Below, one piece after another: positions 24,930-33,693 of a DNA stretch of 64,000 bases; within the stretch, counting starts at the first letter, position 1; each line of letters begins with the position of its first letter. The notes under the pieces are model-generated. The model searched no databases. It had not been told where the DNA came from and worked only from the letters and a program-made list of their open reading frames with translations. Source of the DNA: JADJMO01 sp016794445 (GTDB taxonomy: Bacteria > Myxococcota_A > Polyangia > Polyangiales > JADJMO01); assembly GCA_016794445.1 (NCBI GenBank), contig JAEUKC010000388.1, positions 13,494-77,493 on the forward strand, in the 5' to 3' direction. A program made the position numbers and the translations under genes.

Positions 24930-26782
24930 GCGAAGAGAACAAAGAGGGGGGCAAGGGCGCGCTCGAGGGCTTCCGCGAGCGCAAGGTCGACGTGACCGTC
25001 ACCGTGCAAGACCTGGCCGACGTCGCCAAGTCGCTCGGCGCGGGCACGCTCCACGATCGCATCCAGGGCGATCTCGTGAAGAAGCTCGAAGAAGACCGCT
25101 TCCACCTCGTGGTGGTCGGCGAGTTCAACCACGGCAAGACCACGTTCGTGAACGCGTTGCTCGGCGCGGCCGTGCTGCCGACCGGCGTCACGCCCACGAC
25201 GGCCACCATCCACCACCTGCGTCACGCCGCCGAGCCCTCGGCCAAGGTCGTGATGGAGGGCGGCGAGGAGCGGCCCATCCCGTTCGACGGCGTGCGCGCG
25301 TTCGTCGTCGGCGGCGAGAACCCGGTCGACAAGGTCTCGCACCTCGAGGTGAGCTACCCGGCGCCGCTGCTCGAGGAGCGCATCGTGCTGGTCGACACCC
25401 CAGGCGTGAACGACCTCTCGCTCCAGCGCGCCGACATCACCTACAGCTACATCCCGCAGTCCGACGCGGTGCTGTTCCTGCTCGACGCGGGGCAGATCCT
25501 CAAGGAGAGCGAGCGCGCGTTCCTGCAGGACAAGGTGATCGGTCAGTCGCGCGACAAGATCATCTTCGTCATCACCAAGTGGGACATCCTCGCCGACGAC
25601 GAGCGCGTCGAGGCGTTCGAGTACGCGAAGACCCAGCTCGCCAAGCTCGTGTCGAACCCCGTGGTGTTCCCGGTCAGCGCGCAGAAGGCCCTCGCGGGCG
25701 ACGCCGACGCGAGCGGCATGAAGCACCTGGTCGACCACCTCACCCGGTTCCTCGCCGAGCAGCGGGGCCGCATCCTGCTCGACAACGCGCTCGGAGAGGC
25801 GCTCGCCGCGAGCGAGACCCTGGTCAAGGGCGTCGATGCCAAGCGCCGGGCCCTCGTGATGGACGAGCAGGAGCTCGCGCGCCGCATCTCGGCCATCGAG
25901 AGCGACCTCGCCGGCCAGGGCTCCACCATCGAGCAGCGCCGCGCCAAGATCCGCGAGGACGTGAGCGCCGTGCGCGCCTGGGCGCGCCGCGACCTCGACC
26001 GCTTCGTCGACGACGCCACCCGCGTGGTCACCTCGCAGATCGACGCGGCCGACCCGGAGGACGTCAAGACGTTCTACCAGCCGTTCCTCGAGCACGTGGT
26101 GCGCACCTGGGCCGAGGCGGAGACCAAGGAGGTCGCCGCGGCGCTCGAGGCCATCGCCGAGCGCACCATCGCCCTCGTGAAGGACGACGCCACGGCCACC
26201 GCCAAGCGCCTGCACGACCAGTTCGGGCCGCTGCCCAAGAACAAGATCGAGATCGACAGCTTCGTCCTCGACATGGGCACCTACGTGGCGCTCAGCATGG
26301 GGCTCGGCGCGATCATCTCGCAGGCCTGGATCTTCGGCATCGTCATGCTGGTCGCCGCGCCGGTGCTCGGCAAGATCGCCAAGGACCGCATCGCGAGCGA
26401 GTACAAGCGCAAGGCCAAGGAGAAGACCCCGGAGATCCTCCGCGAGATCGCGGCCAAGGTCGGCCCCAAGATCGACGAGATGGTCAACGAGTTCTCCGAC
26501 AAGCTCGACGCCTGGGTCGTCTCCGCCAGCGAAGATCTGCACCGCGAGCTACTCGAGGTGCTCAAGTCGGCCAAGTCGGCGCGCGCCGAGGGCGCCGAGA
26601 AGAGCACCACCGAGGTGGCCGTGGTCGAGGCGGCGGGCGAGAAGCTCACCAAGACCAAGTCGCGCCTCGAGGAGCTGCGCGCCGCGCTGTGGGGCGACGC
26701 GGTCAAGGGGCAGGAGGCCGAGGCCAAGGAGAGCGCGATGCCACCCGTGAGCGTGGTCAACGCCCAGGGCGGCGACGCCTGA
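24926..26782 (+). CDS. Bacterial dynamin-like GTPase
   Basis: 618 residues. GTPase domain with G1 GEFNHGKTT (about 64-72), G2 region TGVTPTTATIHHL, G3 DTPGVND (about 157) and G4 TKWD (about 216). The long helical stalk (300-600) contains a hydrophobic stretch (about 452-480; YVALSMGLGAIISQAWIFGIV) like the membrane paddle of bacterial dynamins. Such proteins remodel membranes, support fusion or repair, or protect against phage and pore damage. Start coupled to the M48 peptidase by ATGA. The tail has a charged helical segment. The family is secure; the specific role is unknown. Confidence 0.9.
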   Translation: MSEENKEGGKGALEGFRERKVDVTVTVQDLADVAKSLGAGTLHDRIQGDLVKKLEEDRFHLVVVGEFNHGKTTFVNALLGAAVLPTGVTPTTATIHHLRHAAEPSAKVVMEGGEERPIPFDGVRAFVVGGENPVDKVSHLEVSYPAPLLEERIVLVDTPGVNDLSLQRADITYSYIPQSDAVLFLLDAGQILKESERAFLQDKVIGQSRDKIIFVITKWDILADDERVEAFEYAKTQLAKLVSNPVVFPVSAQKALAGDADASGMKHLVDHLTRFLAEQRGRILLDNALGEALAASETLVKGVDAKRRALVMDEQELARRISAIESDLAGQGSTIEQRRAKIREDVSAVRAWARRDLDRFVDDATRVVTSQIDAADPEDVKTFYQPFLEHVVRTWAEAETKEVAAALEAIAERTIALVKDDATATAKRLHDQFGPLPKNKIEIDSFVLDMGTYVALSMGLGAIISQAWIFGIVMLVAAPVLGKIAKDRIASEYKRKAKEKTPEILREIAAKVGPKIDEMVNEFSDKLDAWVVSASEDLHRELLEVLKSAKSARAEGAEKSTTEVAVVEAAGEKLTKTKSRLEELRAALWGDAVKGQEAEAKESAMPPVSVVNAQGGDA

Positions 26783-26784
26783 TC

Positions 26785-26790
26785 TACGAT
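26785..26790 (+). promoter_or_regulatory. Putative -10 box (TACGAT) of the ferritin-like lipoprotein gene
   Basis: TACGAT lies directly after the dynamin stop and ends 6 nt before the next ATG. The six spacer bases are GGGAGG, which is too close to the ATG to act as a normal Shine-Dalgarno site. Confidence 0.4.
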
Positions 26791-26796
26791 GGGAGG

Positions 26797-28032
26797 ATGA
26801 CGGCGCTCCGGCAACGCATCCTCCTCGCCCTCGGCGCGCCGGTCGTCGCGCTCGGCTGTCCCCGCGAACCCGTCCTGGGCGCGGGGACGGACGCGTCTCT
26901 GCCCTCGGCGTCGACGGCGTCGTCCGCCTCGTCGTCCACGAGCGTCGAGGAGGAGACGGGCCCTGTGCCCGACGTGGGTCCGACCGTGGTCGACACTGGT
27001 GTGGTCGACACCGGTGTGGTCGACAGCGGCACCGCGGACGCGGCGTCCGCCAAGAAGGCCGCGAAGGTCACCTACACGCAGTACAAGCCCAAGGTCGCCC
27101 CACCCAACTACTGCCCGCAGACCTCGACGGCGCAGTGCATGTCGCTCGACGACGCGGTCTACCAGAGCACGTTCCCGAACGTTCCCGCGACCAAGCCCAA
27201 GGTCTGTCCCCCCCAGCTCGCCGAGGCCTGCCCCTGCCACCCCGCGGCGCCGATGGGCTGCCATGGTGGAGTCGGGCCGCCACCCATGTGCTCGGTCGCG
27301 CTCCTCGGCGACGTCACCACCGCCGAGCGCAAGAAGACCAAGACCGACGTGTGCTGCTACGAGACCCAGCAGGTGTGCGTCCCGCCGTGGGTCGGTCGCG
27401 CCCTCCGCGCCGAGGCCAGGGACGTGATCGCCGACGTCACGGTCCGTGACGACTGGGCGAAGGGCGGTCCCACCGATGGCCTCCGCTCCGTGCGCTTCCT
27501 CCGCGCAGCGCTCGGCGAGCACGCCGCCATCGCCTCGTTCTCGCTCACCGCGCTCGCCCTCCTGGCCCACGGCGCGCCCGCCGAGCTCGTCGCCGACACC
27601 CACCGGGCCGCGCTCGACGAGGTGGAGCACGCCCGCCTCATGTTCGGGCTCGCGGGCCAGGGGCTCGGGCCGGGCGCGCTCGCGCTGCCGCCGCTGCGGA
27701 TCCCGACGGCGGTCGAGCTCGTGACGTCCACCTTCCGCGACGCCTGCGTGCAGGAGACGATCGGCGCCGTCGCCGTGCGCGCCGAGGCCGAGGAAGAGAC
27801 CGATCCCGCCGTGCGCGCCGCGCTCGAGACCATCGCCGACGACGAGGAGCGCCACGCGATCCTCGCCTACCGCACGCTCGCCTGGGCGCTCTCCGTCAGC
27901 GGCGAGGCGGGTCGCGCGGCGCTGCGGTCGGAGCTCGCCGCGCTCGACTCGACGGCGCCGCTCGTCACCGAGCTCGTCGTCCCGTGTGCGGAGGCCGCGC
28001 TCTCCGCCGGTGCGCTAGCCTCCCTCTCATGA
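26797..28032 (+). CDS. Lipoprotein with C-terminal ferritin-like diiron domain
   Basis: 411 residues. Signal with lipobox VALGC (Cys about 21), then a Ser/Thr-rich and Val-Asp-Thr-Gly repeat linker, and a Cys-rich region (105-195; YCPQTSTAQC, CPCHPAAPMGCHGG, VCCYETQQVC). The C-terminal domain (about 225-400) is a four-helix bundle with ligand motifs GEHAAIASF (about 241), DEVEHARLM, QETIGAVAVRAEAE and DDEERHAI, i.e. paired Glu and ExxH expected for a diiron ferritin-like site. An exported diiron protein is unusual; oxidase, peroxide-scavenging or desaturase-like activity is possible. It overlaps the OsmC gene (ATGA), which suggests an oxidative-stress theme. Confidence 0.8.
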   Translation: MTALRQRILLALGAPVVALGCPREPVLGAGTDASLPSASTASSASSSTSVEEETGPVPDVGPTVVDTGVVDTGVVDSGTADAASAKKAAKVTYTQYKPKVAPPNYCPQTSTAQCMSLDDAVYQSTFPNVPATKPKVCPPQLAEACPCHPAAPMGCHGGVGPPPMCSVALLGDVTTAERKKTKTDVCCYETQQVCVPPWVGRALRAEARDVIADVTVRDDWAKGGPTDGLRSVRFLRAALGEHAAIASFSLTALALLAHGAPAELVADTHRAALDEVEHARLMFGLAGQGLGPGALALPPLRIPTAVELVTSTFRDACVQETIGAVAVRAEAEEETDPAVRAALETIADDEERHAILAYRTLAWALSVSGEAGRAALRSELAALDSTAPLVTELVVPCAEAALSAGALASLS

Positions 28033-28424
28033 TCGACGCCGAGACCGAGACGCCGAACGAGTACCCCCAGATCCTGAAGGTGCGTGGCCACACGTTCCGC
28101 GCCGACGTCGGGCCCGCGGAGGGCAGCGCGGACAGCGCGCCCGGACCGCACGACTACTTCGACGCGGCCCTCGCCTCCTGCAAGACGCTCACGGCGACGT
28201 GGTACGCGAAGCGCAACGGCATCCCCCTCGAGCGGGTCGAGGCCCACGTCGAGCGCGACGACAAGGAGGAGCGCAAGGGCAAATACGTGCTCCACGTGAA
28301 GCTCGCCTTCCACGGTCCGCTCGACGAGGCCCAGCGCCAGAAGCTCTACGACGTGGTCGCGCGCTGCCCCGTGCACAAGCTCATGACGAGCGTCGACGTG
28401 CAGATCGAGACCGCCCCGCTCTGA
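28029..28424 (+). CDS. OsmC/Ohr-family peroxidase-like protein
   Basis: 131 residues. Contains the two conserved Cys contexts of the OsmC family: ALASCKTLTATWYAKRNG (Cys about 57) and ARCPVHKLM (Cys about 116), the redox pair that reduces organic hydroperoxides. The start at 28029 overlaps the stop of the ferritin-like gene (ATGA), and TAGCCT lies 7 nt upstream. It resembles the YhfA-like branch more than Ohr, but the assignment within the family is uncertain. Confidence 0.88.
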   Translation: MIDAETETPNEYPQILKVRGHTFRADVGPAEGSADSAPGPHDYFDAALASCKTLTATWYAKRNGIPLERVEAHVERDDKEERKGKYVLHVKLAFHGPLDEAQRQKLYDVVARCPVHKLMTSVDVQIETAPL

Positions 28425-28428
28425 GCGG

Positions 28429-29892
28429 TCACGTCCCTGAGACGATGGCGCCCCGCCGCGCGAGCCCCGCCGCCAGCAGGGCGAAGGCGGGCGAGGCCAC
28501 GAGGTGGTAGCGATCCTCGCCGAAGAACAGGGCGTGGGTGAGCAGCGTGGTGAGGATCACCCCTGCGATCGCCCACTCCGTCGGGTCTCGGCGCGGCGCG
28601 CCCGGGACCCATGGCAGCAATGGCAGCAAGCACGCCGCCACGCCGAGCGGCCACACGCGCGGGGTCGCGAGGTCGGCCGAGAGGCCCAGCAGGATCGCGA
28701 GCCCGACCAGCAGCGCGAGCTGGACGCGGCGCGCGCGGCGGTCTTCTCCGCGGTCCACGCCGCCGAGGGCGGCCAGCGCGGCGAGCGTGACCAGCAGGTG
28801 GTTGAAGCCGGTGAGCAGCTTGCCGATCACGATGTGTGCGCCCGCGCTCACCGCGTCCGGGCGGGCCTCGCGGAGGTAGTTGATGGGGAACCACTCCGCG
28901 TCGAGCGTGTAGTGCAGCTTGGCGGGCACGAGCGAGAGCCAGTGGCCCGGGTGCGCCTTGATGATCCGGGTGCCGTACCTGAACCAGCAACGGTCCTGGG
29001 CCACCTGGCCGCCCTCGTCGCAGCTCGGGCCGCCCTCGGGCGTGTGGCCCACCAGGAACTCGAACTTGCCGGTCGCGCCGGGCGCGCTGCCGATGACCAG
29101 GTTCCAGCCGGCGTTGGTCGACACGAACGCGCAGGCGTCCATGACCCGGCAGTTGCGCACCGTCCACGGCGCGACCACCGCGAGCGCGCACGCGGACACG
29201 ACCGCCGACCGCGCGATCCAGCGCGCGGCCGCGCGAGCGAAGGCCTCTCCCGCGCGGCGCAGCACGCCATCGTGCACGAGCAGCGCGACGAACGGCGCGA
29301 GCAGGATCACGTTGGGCCGGACGAGGGTGGCGAGGCCGAGGAGCACGCCGGCGAGCACCGGCCCCGAAGCGAGGTTCTTGCCGCGGCGGGCCGCGAGCAG
29401 CGCGCCGAACATGAGCAGCGCGGCGAGCGGCTCGGTCATCAGGGCGCCCGCGTAGAGCACGAGCCCGGGGTGCAGCGCGACCAGGAGCCCCGCGATCGTG
29501 GCGCGCCGCTCGTCCTCGAACAGCGCGCGCGCGAGCCGGTGCGCGACCGCGGCCAGGAGTGCTCCGGTGATCGCGTTCACGATCGGCCCGACCAGCGTGC
29601 CCGGGCCGACCACGCGGTAGACGAGGGAGAGCAGCCCTGGATAGCCGATCGGGTAGTGGGCCCACGCGAGCCACGCGACGCGCTCCTCGCCCGTCGGCGT
29701 GCCGAGGTGGAGGTCCTCGCTGTAGCCGAGCCCCGCGGCCAGGCGGCGCGCGCCGAGATCGTAGTAGTAGCCGTCCCAGACCGGCTCGGCCGGCAAGAGC
29801 AGCACGACGAGGAGCCGGGCGAGCAGCGCCGCCGCGGCCACGTCGAGGGTTCTTCGCCAGCCCCCGGGCAGCGACGACACGGCGAGCCTCAT
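28429..29892 (-). CDS. GT39/ArnT-like membrane glycosyltransferase
   Basis: 487 residues, with about ten hydrophobic helices. The first periplasmic loop has WDGYYYDLGARRLAAGLGYS, matching the acidic loop motif of PMT/ArnT-type polyprenyl-phosphate-sugar transferases, and LIRPN-like LVRPNVILLAPF lies further on. These enzymes move a sugar from a lipid-phosphate donor to protein, lipid A or polymer outside the inner membrane. It is the last gene of a minus-strand operon with manC and a ParA-like gene (ATGA overlap), so mannose is a plausible sugar. Acceptor unknown. Confidence 0.82.
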   Translation of the reverse strand: MRLAVSSLPGGWRRTLDVAAAALLARLLVVLLLPAEPVWDGYYYDLGARRLAAGLGYSEDLHLGTPTGEERVAWLAWAHYPIGYPGLLSLVYRVVGPGTLVGPIVNAITGALLAAVAHRLARALFEDERRATIAGLLVALHPGLVLYAGALMTEPLAALLMFGALLAARRGKNLASGPVLAGVLLGLATLVRPNVILLAPFVALLVHDGVLRRAGEAFARAAARWIARSAVVSACALAVVAPWTVRNCRVMDACAFVSTNAGWNLVIGSAPGATGKFEFLVGHTPEGGPSCDEGGQVAQDRCWFRYGTRIIKAHPGHWLSLVPAKLHYTLDAEWFPINYLREARPDAVSAGAHIVIGKLLTGFNHLLVTLAALAALGGVDRGEDRRARRVQLALLVGLAILLGLSADLATPRVWPLGVAACLLPLLPWVPGAPRRDPTEWAIAGVILTTLLTHALFFGEDRYHLVASPAFALLAAGLARRGAIVSGT

Positions 29893-31520
29893 CCGCCGCG
29901 GATCTCGAGCAGATCGCGGGCCCTTCGCAGGTAGGTGCGGGCGACCTGGGTGGGGTCGAGACGCAGGAACTTGGCGTACTCCGCCACGAACCCGCGCACG
30001 TAGACCAGCGACGGCAGCTCGGAGAAGGTCTCGGTCTCGATCGCCGCGAGGTGGGTGTGGGGGACCTTGGTCTTCTGGGCGATCTCCTCGAGGGTGATGC
30101 CGCGGGACTCGCGCACGCGCTTGAGCAGCGCGCCGCTCCACTCGGTGTCGGGGCCGAGCTCGCGCGAGACGCTCACCTGCAGCTCGCGCAGCTCCGCGGC
30201 CTGCGCCTCGCTGACCACCCGATCGGCGGGCGAGGGGGGCGCGGGGCCGCCCTCGTGGTTCGGGAACACCGACACGTCGTACGCGCGACGCCGGGCGGGA
30301 TCGAGCAGCACGTCTTCGGCCTCGGAGAGCCCGGCGTGCTCGCGATCGAGCTCCTCGCGCGTGTAGAGGGACACGGTCGGCAGGCCGCCGTGCGCGTACA
30401 CCTCGCGCTGCCGCTTCACCGCGCGGCGCACCTCTTCTTCGCTCGCACCGCGCGGGATGAGCAGACGCTCGTAGTGGGTGGCCTCGCCGGGGAGCGGCGG
30501 CGCTTCGAGGCCGAGCTCGCGCAGGCGGTGGGGCAGCACCGCGAGCAGGCGCCGCGCGACGCGCTCGACGCACCGGCCGGCCTTGGAGCTCGGGTTGTCG
30601 ACGAGGAGCGGCGAGCGGTGGCGGTTGGCGAGCCAGACCGCGTCGTCGTGCTCGACGTGCCCGATCGGATCGAGGGTGACGCCGAGGCGGCGCTCGGCGA
30701 CCTGGGTCATCCACGGCCCGAGCTCGAGGTCGCTCTTGACGCGGACCTGGTTGATCACGAGCCGCGGGCGCATGCGCGCGAGGGTCTGCCCGGCGAGCTC
30801 GCCGAGCGGCGCATCGAGCCGGGCGAAGTGCTTGCACAGCTCGATGGGCAGCGGCAGGCGCGGAAGGTCGCCGAGCAGGCGGTCGAGCGTGCGCAGGCGC
30901 AGGCGATCGGGGTGCAGGGCGCGCCGCAGATCGCGCACGAACACCGCGCGGATGAAGCGGTAGGCCGTCTCGACCGCCGCGGGCTCGGGCACCGTGACGA
31001 CGACGCCGAGGTCGGCCGCGAGGAACAGATCGCAGGCCGAGGCGCTCGTGCCCGGGCCGACGTCGATGACGATGTCGTCGTCGACCAGCGCGCGCAGCAT
31101 GGCGAGCAGGCGGGTCTTCTTGGCGGTCTTGAGCGAGCCACCCTCGCTCGACTCGACCGGCGCGCAGAACAGCCGCAGGCCCGGGACGTTGGTCTCGCTG
31201 AGCGCGCTCTCGAGCTGCTTGGGCGGCGCGGTGGAGGCCGGGTCGCGCGTGCGCGCGAACTCGGGCAACGGCTTGGGCGCCTCGACCCCGAGCGAGAGGT
31301 GCAGGTTCGCGCCGGTCGGATCGGCGTCGACCAGGACCACGCGCTTGCCGAGCTGCGCGAGATACACCGCGAGGCTCTGCGCGACGAACGACTTGCCGAT
31401 GCCGCCCTTGCCGCCGCCCACGGCGAACACCCGCCGCGTGGAGGGCGGCAGCTCTTCGCGCCGGGCCTCTCGCGGGTCGAGCGGCAAGAAGCCCTCGGCC
31501 GGGAGCTCGCGCGTGCTCAC
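29889..31520 (-). CDS. ParA/MinD-like ATPase fused to a J-like segment and a RodZ-type HTH domain
   Basis: 543 residues, GTG start. Residues 30-300: deviant Walker A ATPase with GGGKGGIGKS (35-44), VVLVDADPTGANLHLSLG, and DIVIDVGPGTS as the switch II/Walker B-like part. Residues about 345-415: a segment patterned like a J-domain (HYERLLIPRGASEEEVRRAVKR ... LLDPARRRAYDV) but without HPD, so not a normal DnaK stimulator. Residues about 448-525: an HTH_25/RodZ-like domain (GALLKRVRESRGITLEEIAQKT ... YVRGFVAEYAKFL). No transmembrane segment follows. It overlaps manC upstream (GTGA) and the glycosyltransferase downstream (ATGA). A positional or regulatory ATPase for envelope polysaccharide is inferred. 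Confidence 0.82.
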   Translation of the reverse strand: MSTRELPAEGFLPLDPREARREELPPSTRRVFAVGGGKGGIGKSFVAQSLAVYLAQLGKRVVLVDADPTGANLHLSLGVEAPKPLPEFARTRDPASTAPPKQLESALSETNVPGLRLFCAPVESSEGGSLKTAKKTRLLAMLRALVDDDIVIDVGPGTSASACDLFLAADLGVVVTVPEPAAVETAYRFIRAVFVRDLRRALHPDRLRLRTLDRLLGDLPRLPLPIELCKHFARLDAPLGELAGQTLARMRPRLVINQVRVKSDLELGPWMTQVAERRLGVTLDPIGHVEHDDAVWLANRHRSPLLVDNPSSKAGRCVERVARRLLAVLPHRLRELGLEAPPLPGEATHYERLLIPRGASEEEVRRAVKRQREVYAHGGLPTVSLYTREELDREHAGLSEAEDVLLDPARRRAYDVSVFPNHEGGPAPPSPADRVVSEAQAAELRELQVSVSRELGPDTEWSGALLKRVRESRGITLEEIAQKTKVPHTHLAAIETETFSELPSLVYVRGFVAEYAKFLRLDPTQVARTYLRRARDLLEIRGG

Positions 31521-32572
31521 AAGAGCTCGCTCCGCCCCTGCGCCTTGAGCGCGTCGACCACGGCGCGCACGTCCTGCGCGCGCTCGCGCGGCATGACCAG
31601 GATCGCGTCTTCGGTCTCGACCACCACGAGGTCGGAAACGCCCACCAGCGCCACCATCTTCTGGGCGCGCACGAGGTTGCCGTTCGCGTCGACGAGGACC
31701 GCGTGTCGAGGCGCGGCGTTGCCCTTCTCGTCCTTGTCGGCGAGCTCCCAGGTGGACTCCCAGCTGCCGACGTCGCTCCAGCCGAAATCGCCGGGGACCA
31801 CGCCGATGTTGCCGGCCGTCGCGCCGACGCGCTCGACGACGCCGTAGTCGATGCTGATCGAGGGCAGGCGCGGGAACACCTCGCCGGTGTTGGCCGCGGT
31901 CATCCCCGCGAGCCCCTGCGCGAGCTCCGGCAGGTGCGCCGCGATCGCCGCGCGCATGGCGCTCGCGCGGAAGAAGAACATGCCGCTGTTCCACAGGAAC
32001 CGGCCGCTCGCGAGGTACTCCTTGGCGCGGGCGAGGTCGGGCTTCTCGACGAAGCGGAGCACCTCGCGCGCGCCCTCCACCTCGGCGATCGCCGCCGCGG
32101 TCTCGATGTATCCGAAGCCCGTGTCGGGGCGGGTCGGCGAGATGCCGATGGTGGCGAGCTCGCGCCGCTCGGCGACCGCGAGGGCGCGGTCCACGGCGGC
32201 GGCGAAGCCCGCGGCGTCGGTCACGTGCTGGTCGCTCGGCAGCACCGCGACGACGGCCGACGGATCGCGCGCGAGGATGACGTCGGTCGCCCAGCCGATG
32301 CAGGGGGCGGTGTTGCGCGGCGCGGGCTCGGCGAGCAGGTTCGCGGGGAGGAGCGCCGGGAGCTCCCGCGCGGTGGCTTCGGCGAGGGCCGCGGCGGTGA
32401 CGACGATCACCCGCGACGGGTCGATGCGCTGCGAGATCCGGCGAAAGGTGGCCGCGAGCAGCGACTCACCACCCTGTACGAGGGGGAGCAGCTGCTTCGG
32501 CCTGCGCAGCCGCGAAGCCGGCCAGAACCGCGTGCCCGAGCCCCCCGCCATGATGACCGCCCACGTTCCCAT
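31517..32572 (-). CDS. manC: Mannose-1-phosphate guanylyltransferase
   Basis: 351 residues, the length of the monofunctional enzyme. It has the nucleotidyltransferase signature GGSGTRFWPASR (9-20) with the PKQLLPL follow-up, the VLPSDQHV segment (about 105), FVEKP (about 165) and WNSGMFFFR. The C-terminal bifunctional PMI domain is absent. It makes GDP-mannose from mannose-1-phosphate and GTP for polysaccharide or glycoprotein synthesis. The ATG at 32572 gives the family's normal N-terminus; the open frame continues to 32659 but covers a palindromic repeat. First gene of the operon manC - ParA-like - glycosyltransferase. Confidence 0.95.
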   Translation of the reverse strand: MGTWAVIMAGGSGTRFWPASRLRRPKQLLPLVQGGESLLAATFRRISQRIDPSRVIVVTAAALAEATARELPALLPANLLAEPAPRNTAPCIGWATDVILARDPSAVVAVLPSDQHVTDAAGFAAAVDRALAVAERRELATIGISPTRPDTGFGYIETAAAIAEVEGAREVLRFVEKPDLARAKEYLASGRFLWNSGMFFFRASAMRAAIAAHLPELAQGLAGMTAANTGEVFPRLPSISIDYGVVERVGATAGNIGVVPGDFGWSDVGSWESTWELADKDEKGNAAPRHAVLVDANGNLVRAQKMVALVGVSDLVVVETEDAILVMPRERAQDVRAVVDALKAQGRSELL

Positions 32573-32646
32573 GCCCTCGGTTTCGGCCGATGCGCTGCGG
32601 CCGTCAACCCCGCTAGGCTGAGGCGAGCGTAAGCGAGCCGAAGCAT

Positions 32647-32668
32647 CGGCCGCCTCCATGGGCGGCCG
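32647..32668. repeat. Dispersed palindromic repeat, copy 1
   Basis: A 22-bp hairpin-forming element with 8-bp arms CGGCCGCC and GGCGGCCG. Its reverse complement is identical to 48690-48711. The flank also resembles the other copy (TTCG followed by GCTCGCT/CGCTCGCCT on the side toward manC). It lies in the divergent promoter region between manC and the coiled-coil gene. Confidence 0.7.
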
Positions 32669-32675
32669 AGAGGGA

Positions 32676-32681
32676 TACTCT
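32676..32681 (+). promoter_or_regulatory. Putative -10 box (TACTCT), leaderless promoter
   Basis: TACTCT ends 7 nt before the ATG at 32689; the intervening bases are ACCCCCG, with no Shine-Dalgarno complementarity. This is close to ideal leaderless spacing. Confidence 0.45.
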
Positions 32682-32688
32682 ACCCCCG

Positions 32689-33594
32689 ATGGCCTCTGCG
32701 TTCGACGAAGCCCGCCTCGCCCTCTACGCCGCCTCCCCCGCCGACTTCGTCGCGCGTCGCAAGGAGCTGTCGGCCGCGCTCAAGGGTGCCGGCGATCCCG
32801 GTGGCGCGCGCCTGCTCGGGGCGATGCCGAAGCCCAACGCGCCGGCGTGGGCGGTCAACCACCTGTACCGCGCGGGCGCGCTCGCCAAGGTCATGCAGGC
32901 CGGGCACGACAACCGCAGGGCGCAGGGGAACATGGCCGCGGGCAAGCTCGACGCGAAGGGCGCGCGCGAGGCGCAGGACGCCCACCGCGCGGCCCTCGCC
33001 GAGGCCGGCAAGCTCGCGCGCCAGGCGCTCAGCGACGCGGGGCTCGGCGGCACCGACGCGGTGGAGGCGAAGGTCGTCGCGCTCCTGCAGGCCATCTCGC
33101 TGCGGGGCTCGTTCGCGCCGTACCCCGAGGGCTGCCTCGCGGGCGAGGTGGAGTCGCCCTCGCTCGACGAGATGCTCGACGGCCTCGTCGACGCGCCGCC
33201 CGCCCCGGTCGCGCCCGCCCCCGCGCCGGTGAAGGCCGCCGCTCCGCCGAAGGTCGTCGAGGATCCCGCCGTCCTCGCCGCTCGCGCCGCCGAGGCCCGG
33301 GCGAAGGAGGCCGCGGAGCAAGAGCGCCGCCGAAGGGACGCCGAGCGCGCCGCGGCCCGCGCGATCGTCGAGCAGACGGAGGGGCGCCTCCGCGACGCGC
33401 GCGACGCCCACGCGGTCGCCCGCCATCGCCACGAGCGCACGCGCGCGGCGGTCGCGGAGGCCGAGGCCGTGCTCGCCAAGGCCCGCGACGCCGCCGCCCA
33501 CGCCGAGGCGCAGCTCCGCGCCACGGAGGGCGTGGTCGAGGGCGCCGAGCGCGAGGTCGGCGCCGCCCAGGCCGCGCTCACCGCGCTCGGCTGA
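32689..33594 (+). CDS. Hypothetical coiled-coil protein
   Basis: 301 residues. The N-terminal domain (1-170) has FVARRKELSAALK and PKPNAPAWAVNHLYRA, a pattern I have seen in uncharacterised proteins of GC-rich bacteria. A Pro/Ala linker (175-205) follows, then a highly charged Ala/Glu/Arg coiled coil to the end. No signal peptide, membrane segment or catalytic motif. Probably cytosolic. It is divergent from manC, with the palindromic repeat between the two genes. Function unknown. Confidence 0.65.
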   Translation: MASAFDEARLALYAASPADFVARRKELSAALKGAGDPGGARLLGAMPKPNAPAWAVNHLYRAGALAKVMQAGHDNRRAQGNMAAGKLDAKGAREAQDAHRAALAEAGKLARQALSDAGLGGTDAVEAKVVALLQAISLRGSFAPYPEGCLAGEVESPSLDEMLDGLVDAPPAPVAPAPAPVKAAAPPKVVEDPAVLAARAAEARAKEAAEQERRRRDAERAAARAIVEQTEGRLRDARDAHAVARHRHERTRAAVAEAEAVLAKARDAAAHAEAQLRATEGVVEGAEREVGAAQAALTALG

Positions 33595-33693
33595 GGGTCA
33601 AGTCAATTGCGCAAATCAAATGCGGTTGTGGCGTTGACGGCGGCAGACCGACGCGGCCTTGCGGACGCGAGGCGGCCAAGCAAGCCTCGCCGC

